A stretch of 64,000 bases of DNA from Ulota crispa (Eukaryota; Streptophyta; Bryopsida; Orthotrichales; Orthotrichaceae). The translations under genes and the position numbers were made by a program. The notes under the pieces were generated by a model. It saw nothing but the letters and a program-made list of their open reading frames with translations. It had not been told where the DNA came from and ran no database searches. This document shows positions 34,201 through 44,509 of the stretch, piece by piece. The number at the start of each line of letters is the position of its first letter. Positions within the stretch are counted from its first letter, which is position 1. The stretch lies in NCBI GenBank assembly GCA_963920765.1, contig OY987247.1, forward strand, positions 13,550,471 to 13,614,470, in the 5' to 3' direction.

Positions 34201-37200
34201 AGCATTAAACCTAGTGTATTGGATATTAAATCAAATAAATGGTGTAATTTAAAATTGTCTTTATTAACCACACATAAACTGTTTCCTTGGTAGTAGAGTT
34301 ACTAGTGAGACAAAGCATTATTTGTTGGAAGGTGGATTGAGTAAATGCAAGGGGTCAATGTTCACAATCAATGCCAAATTTAGAAAAAAACTTCTATCAA
34401 TTTTTCTTTCATCTACAAAAATACGAATTAAAATTTGAAACTATAGCACATTTAAGCAGTGTTCTTAGTTATTTGAGCTATTTGTGAAAATTACATTTGG
34501 AGATCATTGTAAGGGGTTCTATTTACATGAAAGACGTGGAAATATGTGGTTTTTTTAATGATTTTTTTAACAAGTGGCATTGCAGATCAGAAAACTCGAC
34601 CCTTGAGTTGGGATCAAAGAGTGCTTATTGCCCAAGACATTTCCAGAGGGCTAGAATACCTTCATGAAGGAGTGAGTACATGTTCACTTTCCTCCGTTTG
34701 TCCACACAAAAGACCTTTCAACCACGCTTTAAGAAATCTACCAATATAATCAGTTAAAATGAGGAAAAGTAGTCTTTGATAGGCTTTTATCCTTTGTCCG
34801 GAGAAAAAATATTGATATTGAGTAACAAAACGAATCCAAATCCTTATTCCTTCATCCCCGCGTCTAAATAACCAAAATCTAGGATATTTGTATTAAACCT
34901 TTGGGTTTCACTAGGTCCCCTTCAGCTATTGGAAGATTTACTTGTAGTATTTATTGCAAAACCTCCCAAATCCAAAGGTCTTGTACTCCTCAAAAAGATG
35001 TGACACTACTGTCCACATATCAATTACAAATGAAGGGACAAAGCACTACCTTTTTTTCGTGAGGGGTCTTGTTTGTGAGACAATTTTACAATGTGCTATG
35101 AACTCACAGAATGAGTCAAATGGACAAGACCACTCACTTTTTAGTTTTAGTACTATTTATGATTTTTCCATCTTGTCCCATTTACTCCAAATAGCTGTAT
35201 TTTCAACTTTTATTGTTCTGCTTGCTTGTCCTCAAAGAAAGTGATAAATTAGGTCAGCAATACTTATTTTTCACCAGTACTTTTTTTGTTTGTTTGTATG
35301 TGGTAGGCTTTGATGTGCATTCTAATTCTGGTGCCACAATTATGACAGGCCGTTCCGCCTATAATTCACCGGGACATCAAAGCTGCAAATATCCTGTTGG
35401 ACGCAACCATGACAGCCAGGGTGAGCCTCCATTGCCCCCTTTTATGCCCCTTTTACTATAACTTCTTAAGCACCAAATAGACCCAATTCAGATCTCAAAT
35501 CTCTCTACCAAAGGAGGCCTTATCTTGCTCTCTTGTAGCTTTCTAATGTTCTCGTCTATTTAGGCTCTTTGGACCAACACATGCAACGTTTTTCATTAGT
35601 GGGTGTCAAGACTAGAACTGTTGCTCAAAGATGGAACTCTTGGGTGACACAGTTATCGCATCTAGAGTAAAATAAAACAAGAGATCTGATGCCCCTATTG
35701 TAGCTACATGCAAGTTTATCTTTTTATTTAGTAACAGCAACAAAGACTCAACAAAAGGGGTTTTTAAAACTAAGAAGATTCTCAAAAACTAGCCCCTCCC
35801 ATTGGTCTTTTAGAACAACTAAAAGAAGAAATCTTCAATGGTCTGATTAATCATCCTAAATTTTCATGCTTAACTTTAAAAACATGATTTTCTAATCTTT
35901 TGGCAAAAGTTCTAGGCTTGACGCCCCGTGTTGATTAAATTTTGGGTGATGAAGAATTCTGGCTCCAAACCTTATCTTAGGACCTATGAATCCTTGGTCC
36001 TACAGGTGATAAAAGCACACAAGCAATCCTGGTTCGGACTTTGTATGTGAGGGGTTTAGGGGTTTAAGGGTTTAGGGTTTTAGGGTGTGGTGTTTGAGGG
36101 TGCACTAGGGAAGGAGGGTGTATTTGAGACGTGGACGTGCGTGGGGGTGACAGGTGGCAGACTTCGGTTTGTCCAAAGCGGCGGAGCTGAACGCGCCGAG
36201 CACCGTGTCGGGAGTGAAGGGAACGTTCGGGTACGTGGACCCAGAGTACATGTGCACCAACGTGTTCACGGAGAAGAGTGACGTGTACAGCTTCGGCGTG
36301 CTGCTGTTCGAGCTCATCACGGCCCGCACCCCTCAACAAGGCCTCATGGACTACGTCCACATGGTATGTGTACCCCCACCGTCTCTCTCTTTTCAAGTCC
36401 CACTTTTTCAAAAGGATTTGTCCTGGTTTGAGGTTGACAAAAGGTTTTGGTAACGAATGTTCTAGATTCACTTTCTTACCGCCATTCTTGACATACTCAT
36501 AGTACATTTGGTGTTAAGATTGGTGTGAACAACAATGAAGGTCTTAGCGATGAATTTATGTCTACTTTTGAACTAAATTAGTTTGTTAGCACCACTCTTG
36601 ATACACTTATTGTTGAGAGAGTGGTGTCAACAAGGGTCTTTAATGAATTTAGGATTGTCATTTATTTTGCTAGGAGCATTGTTGATTCACTTTACAAATA
36701 ATGAATTTAGGGAGGCCTTGGGACTAGAATCACTTTGTTAGCACCCTTGTGACACACTTGGTGTTGCGAGCGGTGTCAACAACAATGAGGGTCTTTGCAA
36801 TTAATTATTTTCCACTTTTGGATTAGATTAACTTTGTTAGCACCACTTGTGACACACTTGGTGATTGGTGATGAGAGCAATATCAACCACAAGGGTCTTA
36901 GCAATGAATTTAAGTACACCTTTGGACTAGATTCACTTTCCTAAGCTCAAATGGAAACATGCCACGTTGAGGGTTTTTGCAATGAATTAGGTACATCTGT
37001 GGACTAGGTTCATATTGCTAGCACCACTCTTGTTGTATTTGGTGTTGAGAGTGATGTTGAGAGGTGTCAACAATGAGGATCTAGTGATGAATTTAGCTAC
37101 ACTTTTGGAGTAGATCCACTTAGCTATAACTACTCAGAACATAGTTTCTAACAAAGTTTGGTGTTGAGAGGGGTATTGATAACAAGGGTTTCAGCAATGA

Positions 37201-38610
37201 ATTTTGTATCTTTGGGGTAGATTCACTTTGCTAGAACCACTTGTGACACACTTGGTGTTGAGATGTTGAAGTTAAATAAGGATTATAGCAATGACTCCAA
37301 GTACATCTTTGGACTAGATTAATATTGCTAGCACCAATATTGATTCACTTGGAGTTGAGAGAGGTGTCCATATCAAGGGTTTTAGCAAATCTCCATTCTT
37401 GTGCAATGCACTTCACCAAAGTGGAATGCATTGTTGCAAACATTTGAGCTAGAAAAGGAACAAAAAGTTCAACAAGAGAAAAAAACAAAACCTGCCTAGA
37501 TGCTATGTAGTAGAATGTGATTGAGATGTTCTAAGATTTAAGGGCACTTGCCCTTGAGCTCCAGTCTTGTGGAGTCCTTAAATCCAAAGAACATCTTCCA
37601 CTCTTGGGATCCTATTACATATAAAGATCTTGGTTCAGGGGTCTCATGTATTCATCAAACATCTTATATTTCAAAATCTTGCAAGGGAGACACTTTGAGG
37701 TTCCATTTTGTTAAGAATTTCCCACATTATCATTTTTTGATAAGACGATCTCATCCAAGAACCAAAATCAATCTCCCATGCTTAGGCACTTTGGAAAAGA
37801 AGTTGCCCACACCTTTGGACCTCCCAACCCTCACACGCACACCAACTTATTCCCCAAACTGTCCTTGCTTGGGAGACTTACTTGCCCTGTACATACTGTC
37901 GTCTAACTTAACCAAACATTGTGAAGAGGTATTCGTGTTGTGCGGTGAAAAGCTTTAGCGAGGGTTAAGAACAAGCCGGAACAAGTAACTAGATTGACTT
38001 AGCTCTCCTGGCATCAATTTGAGCTGATTCATGCTGATTCCTGCTGATTTCTGCTCATTTTTGCTAATTCCTGCTGATTCCCGCTGATACTTGTTGATGC
38101 CTGCTGATTCTTGCTGATTCCTTTGCGCAAAAGGACTTCAGGGTTTAAGCTATCAGGATTTAGGGTTTAAGGTTTAAGCTTTCAGGGTTTAAGCTATCAG
38201 CGTTTAGGGTTTATGCGTTCCCTGTTGTGGTGTTTTCCTCTTTGTCAAAGCGAAAGTCTATGTGGTTCCGGGAACCAAGTAGTGACGGGTGGGGGGTGCA
38301 ACAAGAGCAGGCAGCGGTGGGATTGGAGAGCAAGGAGGACTGGGCGGAGATCATGGACTCGCGAATGAACGGGAACTGCAACCTCAAGGAAGTGGGCGAC
38401 ATGGCGGACGTGGCGTACAAGTGCGTGGGGGCGGAGGGCAAGCGCCGCCCGCAGATGCGCGCCGTGGCGCAGCGCTTGTGCAACCTTGGCCAGCAGCAGA
38501 AGAACAGGAGGACTTCCTCACGGGGGGATCTCGCTCTCAGCCCCTCCTTACCTGCCATCCGCGAAGACCCTCCCTCGTCCTTTCTTAGAGGCAGCAGAGG
38601 AGAAGCGTAG
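31226..38610 (+). CDS. CRLK1-like calcium/calmodulin-regulated receptor-like kinase (7 exons)
   Basis: CRLK1/CRLK2 are plasma-membrane kinases linking calcium-calmodulin to cold signalling in Arabidopsis. Exons: 31226-31593, 33209-33365, 33780-33906, 34586-34671, 35349-35420, 36154-36363 and 38311-38610; all GT-AG, phases consistent, 439 aa. A short Ala/Thr/Ser-rich N-terminus precedes the membrane segment VIIGISIGVFIGVVIAGCALLCF (about 28-50), then a basic juxtamembrane stretch. The kinase domain shows G-loop GSGAFGPV (137-144), LAVK with K159, HRDIKAAN (HRD 253-255, an RD kinase), ADFGLS (DFG 273-275), GTFGYVDPEY, SDVYSFGVLLFELI. The C-terminal tail is basic and Ser-rich. Length and exon phases match the Arabidopsis CRLK1 type; calmodulin binding is by homology only. 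Exons 6-7 are much GC-richer than exons 2-5. Introns 1 and 6 carry long tandem repeats, and the 3' end is duplicated downstream. Confidence 0.92.
31640..32195. repeat. Minisatellite in CRLK1-like intron 1
   Basis: Four imperfect units of about 130-150 bp share GTTTTGGAGGGGATTCYAATG, TGTGYTATTTGGATATTGTATG and ATTTATGAGTTGTTGAGAG. The first unit overlaps the CTCTCTCGCTTTTGAGTGG just after the exon 1 donor, so expansion began at the exon-intron border. Confidence 0.85.
32620..32947. mobile_element. GGGAAA-type long-TIR MITE, copy 2 (intron 1)
   Basis: 328 bp with arms starting GGGAAATTTGATGGATACCCC and ending GGGGTATCCATCAAATTTTCCC. Flanks TTGATCTTAG and TTGACCTTAT (8 of 10 identical) suggest the 10-bp target duplication. 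It is non-coding. Confidence 0.85.
36050..36085. repeat. TTTAGGG telomere-like run before exon 6
   Basis: GGGGTTTAGGGGTTTAAGGG and TTTAGGGTTTTAGGG lie about 70 bp before the exon 6 acceptor. The units are degenerate, so this is an interstitial motif cluster rather than a telomere. Confidence 0.7.
36460..37395. repeat. About 105-bp satellite in CRLK1-like intron 6
   Basis: Roughly eight to nine divergent direct units share CACACTTGGTGTTGAGAG, AAGGGTCTTAGCAATGAATT and ACACCTTTGGACTAGATTC followed by TTTGCTAGCACCACT. Divergence among units and partial units at 36950-37150 indicate age. The unit resembles the Tourist-like MITE found at 57657, 58282 and 61734. Confidence 0.85.
38021..38215. repeat. 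12-bp array and TTTAGGG motifs before exon 7
   Basis: TTCCTGCTGATT-like units are repeated about eight times (38021-38122), followed by TCAGGGTTTAAGCTATCAGG units mixed with TTTAGGGTTT (38138-38215). Both lie in intron 6, 100-290 bp before the last exon. Confidence 0.8.
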
Positions 38611-39370
38611 GCTTGTCAGGTCCACCAGGGATCCCCCTGCCTTCCCCGCACTCCACTGCTCCGCAATGCTCAGAAACACTAAACCCTAAACCCTGATCTC
38701 TCCTTTCTCGAGTGCAAATGTATTGCAACCCCCTTTTTTCTTAACACAAAACAACGTGTAACCTTCTTACCATAGAAGTGTACACAATGCGCAAATAATG
38801 CTTGAGGATTTGATCTTACTTTTCCATTATTTCTTTTTCCCGTAAGCTTGTCAGGTCCACCACGGATCCCCTGCCTTCCCAGCGCTCTACCGCTCCCCCA
38901 ATGCTTTGAAACCCTAAACCCTCCGTACTTGAGTGCAAATGTATTGCAACCCCCTTTTTTTTCTTAAGGGAAAGTTTCATGGATACCCCTAAAGTTTGCA
39001 ATAATTTCATAGATACCCCTGCTTTTTCAGAGATTTCACAGATATCCTTGGACCAAAATTTTCAAGCGATTTTTTTGTTGTGCATGCCACTTCCCTTCTT
39101 CCTTTGTGCGCACACGTAACAAAAAAGAAATAGTGTGTGCACAAAGGGAGAAGGGAAGTGGCATGCTCAACTAAAAATCGCTTGAAAATTTTGGTCCAAG
39201 GATATCTGTGAAATCTCTGAAAAAGCAGGGGTATCTATGAAATTATTGCAAACTTTAGGGGTATCCATGAAACTTTCCCTTTTTCTTAACACAAAACAAC
39301 GCGTATTCTTCTTACCATAGAAGTGCACACAATGAGCAAATAATGCTTGAGGATTTGATCTTACTTTTTC
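38602..39370. repeat. Tandem duplication of the CRLK1-like 3' end
   Basis: Copy 1 runs from the stop codon region to about 38830 and copy 2 from about 38841 to 39370. Shared blocks include GCTTGTCAGGTCCACCA, GAGTGCAAATGTATTGCAAC, CTTACCATAGAAGTG and AATGCTTGAGGATTTGATCT. Copy 2 is longer only because the MITE at 38968-39279 lies in it. Copy 1 is probably the functional 3' UTR. Confidence 0.9.
38968..39279. mobile_element. GGGAAA-type long-TIR MITE, copy 3, with perfect 10-bp duplication
   Basis: 312 bp, arms of more than 100 bp from GGGAAAGTTTCATGGATACC to GGTATCCATGAAACTTTCCC. It is flanked by TTTTTCTTAA at 38958-38967 and 39280-39289. The uninterrupted paralogous site at about 38736-38746 has the sequence once, which proves element borders and target duplication. 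The length of the duplication fits Mutator-like elements. Confidence 0.95.
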
Positions 39371-39774
39371 TTTGTACTTCTTTTTTCTACATTTTTGGGT
39401 ATCAAACCGTTAAGCGTGTTTGGAGTAGAAAATCGAAGGCCATAAATTCTTGTGCACCTAGGGATACAAGCATGGGTTCACTTGTGTGTGAAAATAAGAA
39501 GAACGATGACAAATAAACCAGCCTGGAAATCATTGTGCAAAATCAATGAAGACAGTTCATTTCTGAAACCAGATCTTCTTTTTCCACGCAAATTTCAACG
39601 AAGTGTTGAATGTTACGTTTGGGGACATCTTTGTCTTGTTCAAAATCCTAAGGCATTCTGATTGCAATCATAACAAGCAATGAAGAAATTGCAAATGTTG
39701 GCAAAGTTTTTAACCATCAGCTCCAGATGCGAAGGCACCCCAAAGTTTGCAAGACTTCTACCAACCGGTATGCA

Positions 39775-40021
39775 TTAACCTTTAAATGTCTGAGAGTGCC
39801 GCTAAGAGTGCCGCTGTGACCAGTAAAATATTAGGTCTTTATTTTTGTATTTGGAATGGATCCACACTTTTATTGCATTTGAGATCAACAAAGAAGTTGG
39901 AATATAGATCAATGCAATCCTAGTGAGAAATTTGAGATCCCAAATTTAAAAAAATTTATAATACTAAACGCCAATTATATGTTAGCATGTTTACTATGAC
40001 CTATGGACGTCCAAGGATTAA
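39775..40021 (+). mobile_element. TTAA-flanked MITE family B, copy 4
   Basis: 247 bp from TTAACCTTTAAATGTCTGAG to TGGACGTCCAAGGATTAA; the body is collinear with the copies at 3083 and 58409. Confidence 0.85.
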
Positions 40022-41495
40022 CACTCTTGTAATAGATTACAATAAGTTAGTGTTGTAAAACATCAAGATTCCAACCAGATCTGTCATTTGAGGTGAAATA
40101 TCATAATGATTGAGTGAGTTGTAGGTGGAAATTTTTTAGTTTTCATGCTTGTGTGGTTTTGGATCATATTGCTTCATACAAGCTTTGCTTGAGAAGAGCC
40201 TTATATTTCTAGAAAGCAGGGTTTCCCACCTTACCAATAAGACTTGTTTCACTCAAAATAGATAAAAATAGCATTCACAAGGTGTATCTAAGTGAACAAA
40301 AAAGGGTCAAATGTCCCACTTTATTAGCTACCCAAAAACGGTTTTACAAGAAGTTTGATAAATGCTGTGGAAAATCCAATTGATGTGAACAATCTAGAAT
40401 TGGCCTTAAATGTGGGATGACAATTCTTTAAGATGAAATGATAGCACCATTTCAATAGATATTCAAATACTAGAATTATACTACTATTGTATAGAAAAAT
40501 AATTCAAGCATATTTCTTAAGCAATTTGAAGTTTTTAGGATTGTGCATTTGAAATTTGACACTCTTCAAATTCTTAGATGTTTGATGTATAGTGTTGTTG
40601 CTTTTATCCATCTTTGACCAAATATGGATGTATTTTAAGGTCTTGTTGTATAGACACCATTATTTATCAACTCACAATCCCAATTCCATTGTTTTTTTTT
40701 TTTTGGGTTGGATGCAAAACTCTTGTGATCACAAGCGTTCTTCAAGACTAAATTCCAAATTGTTGACCAATTTTACTCTGTAGCCCAAAAACCACTCTGC
40801 TAAACCAAAATATGGTTTGGTGGTCTCTAAAGGGTTAAACCTTTAGACTTCTTGTACAATCATTACTAGGAAACATGCTCTAGTTTGTAGCTTCTTGCGT
40901 TGATTAAAAACTCTTAAAGTTTTCTTCTCAAAACAAGGAAATGGGTTATTATGTCAATAAGCTCTTATACTTCACACCTAATTCCTCTACAAAAGTGAAC
41001 CGGACATCTACTTACTATATAGAGTAGCTCTTTTAAAGCTACCAATGGTTCTTAAGCCATTTTAAAATTTCTATGAATACCGCAAAGTGTACATAGCAGC
41101 TCAACTACAATAAGTATATATAATTTTCTATATATAGTTGTGTAAGTTTTCACAAGGATCGAGAGTTACATATATTAAAACATAAAAGCTGCACAGAGCT
41201 ATGGATAAGGGTTTCTGTTCCACAAAAAAAGTTTTTTTAGTTTTAATTCTTTTTTTTACTTGAGATTCTTAGGGGAACCGTTCATTCACAACCTGACTCT
41301 TGGCCTTTACCGGACATGCTGCTATACGTGGTTAATATTACTGAGTTAGTTATACTCAAAAATAGGCATTGCTTTGGAATGGTGAAATTAGGTTTAAATA
41401 TACTTGACCGGCTTAATTTAAAGCCCATGTGCTTTACTTCTCGGTTAAATTGTTGCCTGCACTTTAAACCGCTACTTGATTTGGAAGATTTCTTC
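40022..41495. other. Intergenic DNA without a recognised gene
   Basis: AT-rich. A TTTAGGG-less fragment CTCTAAAGGGTTAA near 40824-40837 looks like the right end of another TTAA element whose left end I could not find. The ORFs are short and unrecognised. Confidence 0.4.
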
Positions 41496-43090
41496 TTAAC
41501 CCCTGAGACCCCCACCAGCAGTATCCCGTCGATGCAAATTAGAAAACCAGGGCTACTTGGTTGAGATTTTGGTGTACTGGGCCAGGTACTGCATGCTGAC
41601 TTAGGGGTAGGGTTTACGATGGGACGTGAGTGGGGTTACTACACTCTTGGGGGTTTCGGATTGGTAGATTTTTGGCCATGAACCCGGGATGGTTTGAGTT
41701 TTGGCGAATTCTTTGACCGGGACGACCTGGGACTATCGGTGTATGACCGGCTTCCTTGTTTCGTGCCACTCCACGCTGTCATCCCCCGTCCTTGCCCAGA
41801 CCATTCAAGGTCATTTTCTTTTTATGTATGGTGTTACCTTTTTTTCACTAACTGGTATGTTTCTTGTATACTCTTCTCGGAAAGGCGGACATTCACCCTT
41901 CCAAACCCTGAGTACTTTTTGTCCAGAACAAGGTCCGAGAAGAACCAACCACTAAGGTAGTGCGCTCATAAATGGACCATCTAAGGGCTGAAACTGAATT
42001 TTTGGGAGGTGTAACTTCTTGAAACATTTTTTAATAAACTTTCCTTGAAAGATAAGAGGAATTGCCATCTAACCCAAGTTATTTCATATTTTTTGGAACT
42101 TTCTAGAATTAGATATGAAATTTTGAAGTGGAAAGGTTATAAGCCTCTAAAATGGTTCACCTTCTCAAATGTATAGTACTTGTACATTGTTGAAGCTTAC
42201 AAAAAATCAACTTATCCAAACTCAAGACATTTGAGTAGGTGAATCATTTTAGAGCACACTACCTTAGTTCAATGCTAGCCAATTGAAATGAGAAAAAATT
42301 GTTTGTAATTTATAAACTTTGGCTAAGAATTGATCAAAAATCTATAACATAATTATTTATAATATAAAATAGATAAAAGAACCAAAAGAGCTCCTTGATA
42401 AACCGGCTCAATACATGAATTGAAGGAAATCTACCCAAAATCTCAAATATTACCCGGACCCTGGTCCAGAACCAGTGCTCTTTGAATGTGGTTCAATGTA
42501 TTATGCTAAAACCCTTGCAGCCGTTGTCCGGGCCTAGGCTTAGAAACCCTAACCACCCTTCAACTGAAGCTATATGTGGAAAAGCCAGAGCGGAAGAGCC
42601 CAGGTGGCCGTCCGTGGAAGACGGTACTACCTCGTGGGAACCTTGTGCCGGTTGCCCGGCATGGCAGAACCGGTTGCCAAGCAGTGAAATGCTCCGAGAC
42701 TTGTTCAATCTCTGGCCATTTGTGAGGTGGTCCCTTGGCAGAAATAATCCGGAATTTCATATCCTAAACCCTACCTTCTCGATGTAAGCGGTGCGAAAAA
42801 TGAGCCCCAACTTCAACTTATATCCACAGTACGTTCATGTGCTAACAATGAAGTCCCCAAAAATTCAGCAAATTTCCTGCGATCAACTATAATTTGACTG
42901 ATATAATCTTCGCAACCAAACGGTGGAATCATTTTTCCATTGCGTCTACCCCTCCGGCAGTAAGCCCTCTTCCAATTTCAAAGGCCACTTTTTCTAGATC
43001 TTACTCACGAGAAAACAAGTGGACTTGTAAGACTAGCACCTCCCCGCACCTCCTTCGAGGGTGATAAAACCACGGGCGCTCAGGGGTTAA
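41496..43090. mobile_element. Possible large TTAA-flanked element T5
   Basis: TTAACCCCTGAGACCC at 41496 and GGGCGCTCAGGGGTTAA ending at 43090 are inverted and start or end at TTAA, 1595 bp apart. The CTGAG variant of the terminus is also seen at 51043-51058 (GCGCTCAGGGGTTAA). The interior has frames of about 100 codons without a recognised domain. It could instead be two separate element ends. Confidence 0.45.
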
Positions 43091-43815
43091 TCATCATCCA
43101 CAAGTTCAAAGGTTTTTTTATTTTTAAAAAACTACAAAAAAAGACCGACCCTACAACTTATCCACCTTTGTTTCCCCACGGTGAGAACTGTTTGCTCTTC
43201 TCTCAGATTCAGATTTACTTGAAGATTGAGAAAAGGCAAAGTGAATGTACAAACCAATACGATGGGAGCAATAACGCAAGATGAATCTAGAATTACAAGA
43301 AATAAAAGTTCTCTCGCGAAAACCTAAAGGATGCCATTTCTCCATTCCTGGGCAAGGATAAAAAAAAAACTCAATCTTCCCTGAAAACCTCTTGTGCGAG
43401 TTGTGGATTGATAGTCACGTCAGTTTCTATGAAGATTGAGAATGATAAAAATCAAACCGTGACTACCCCTACTCTCTCTACAAAGTTTAGCACTGCAAGG
43501 CTCTGTTTGCATGCCGAGACTTGCTTTCACATTGCTGAGATCAGCTCGCTGAGTCTATATGCTCTTTTAAGATCAGGATTAGCTTGAAAAAACGTTGCGT
43601 TTGCATATTAATACATAAACACACTCAGTTTGCGTGCTGTAAGCGCTCTCGATCTCAATACGCAACACTAGTTTGTATTGCCTCGTTGAGACTAAACATG
43701 CATGCACAGCCTTACATTGCACATTCAGCTTTGCACTCGCTGCGGCTCCTTTTTTATCTCATGCTATTGCGAATCACAAGGCTCTTCTTTTTTAGCTCAC
43801 TTAGCTCTCTGCTTA

Positions 43816-44034
43816 GAGCCAGTTTTCATGGGGAACTGGAACTGGGGAAACACCCTCCAAGCTGACCCGGGCAGAACGAAGAAAAAATCTTGAAATTTTT
43901 AGAATGGGGAGAGTTTGGAAAGCAACATCCGATTTTGGGTCCAGGTCCTCCAGTTGTGTAGTTCCGCTTTTACAAAACTGTAGTCTAGACATCCAGGCGT
44001 GGACACCTGTAGCCCCCCATGGAAACTGGCTCTT
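43816..44034. mobile_element. Short MITE with TTA target duplication
   Basis: Ends GAGCCAGTTTTCATGGGG and CCCCATGGAAACTGGCTC are inverted, about 219 bp apart, flanked by TTA on both sides, which fits PIF/Harbinger (Tourist-like) elements. The ends differ from the family at 57657. Confidence 0.7.
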
Positions 44035-44255
44035 ACACCGCACGCACAACTCTACATAAGCTGCAGCTGCATACTTATCTCACGTTGCTGCTAATTACTT
44101 CCTCTTTTTTTTTTAGCTCTCTTTGCTCTCTGCCTAGATGAAACTTTGAGTACAATAGGCCTTACACACACTGCACATGCCTTTACGTTGCCTACCGCAA
44201 CTACTTTCAAGGCTTCTTCGTATTTCTGACACTCTATTCTCTCAACTGGTTTTAA

Positions 44256-44509
44256 TACCATATTTGTTATAATGAGAGAATGGAGACCTCTCAAAATAAA
44301 CATTAAAATGAAAAAAATTAGCTCAAATTGAGCTGAATTGACATAATTTTTTTCAATTTCAGGTCAAATCTAAAAGGTTTTATGTCAATTTAGCTCAATT
44401 GACCAAAAACCTTTCATCTAATTGCCCTAAAACTTTTTAATTTCAAGTTGTATTTCCTTTAAATTACTCTCATTTCACTGGAAAACTTTCATTATAACAA
44501 ATATGGTGT
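44256..44509. mobile_element. Inverted-terminus element near 44.4 kb
   Basis: Ends ACCATATTTGTTATAATG and CATTATAACAAATATGGT are perfect inverted copies about 250 bp apart. The interior contains AATTAGCTCAAATTGAGCT and similar short palindromes. No clear target duplication. Confidence 0.7.

Noticed and set aside
37548..37958. 136-codon frame in CRLK1 intron 6
   Set aside because: It lacks a recognisable domain, and its DNA lies between repeats within an intron; retained only as a curiosity.
38138..38215. TTTAGGG run as an internal telomere or chromosome fusion point
   Set aside because: Only a few degenerate units within a gene intron, far short of a telomeric array.
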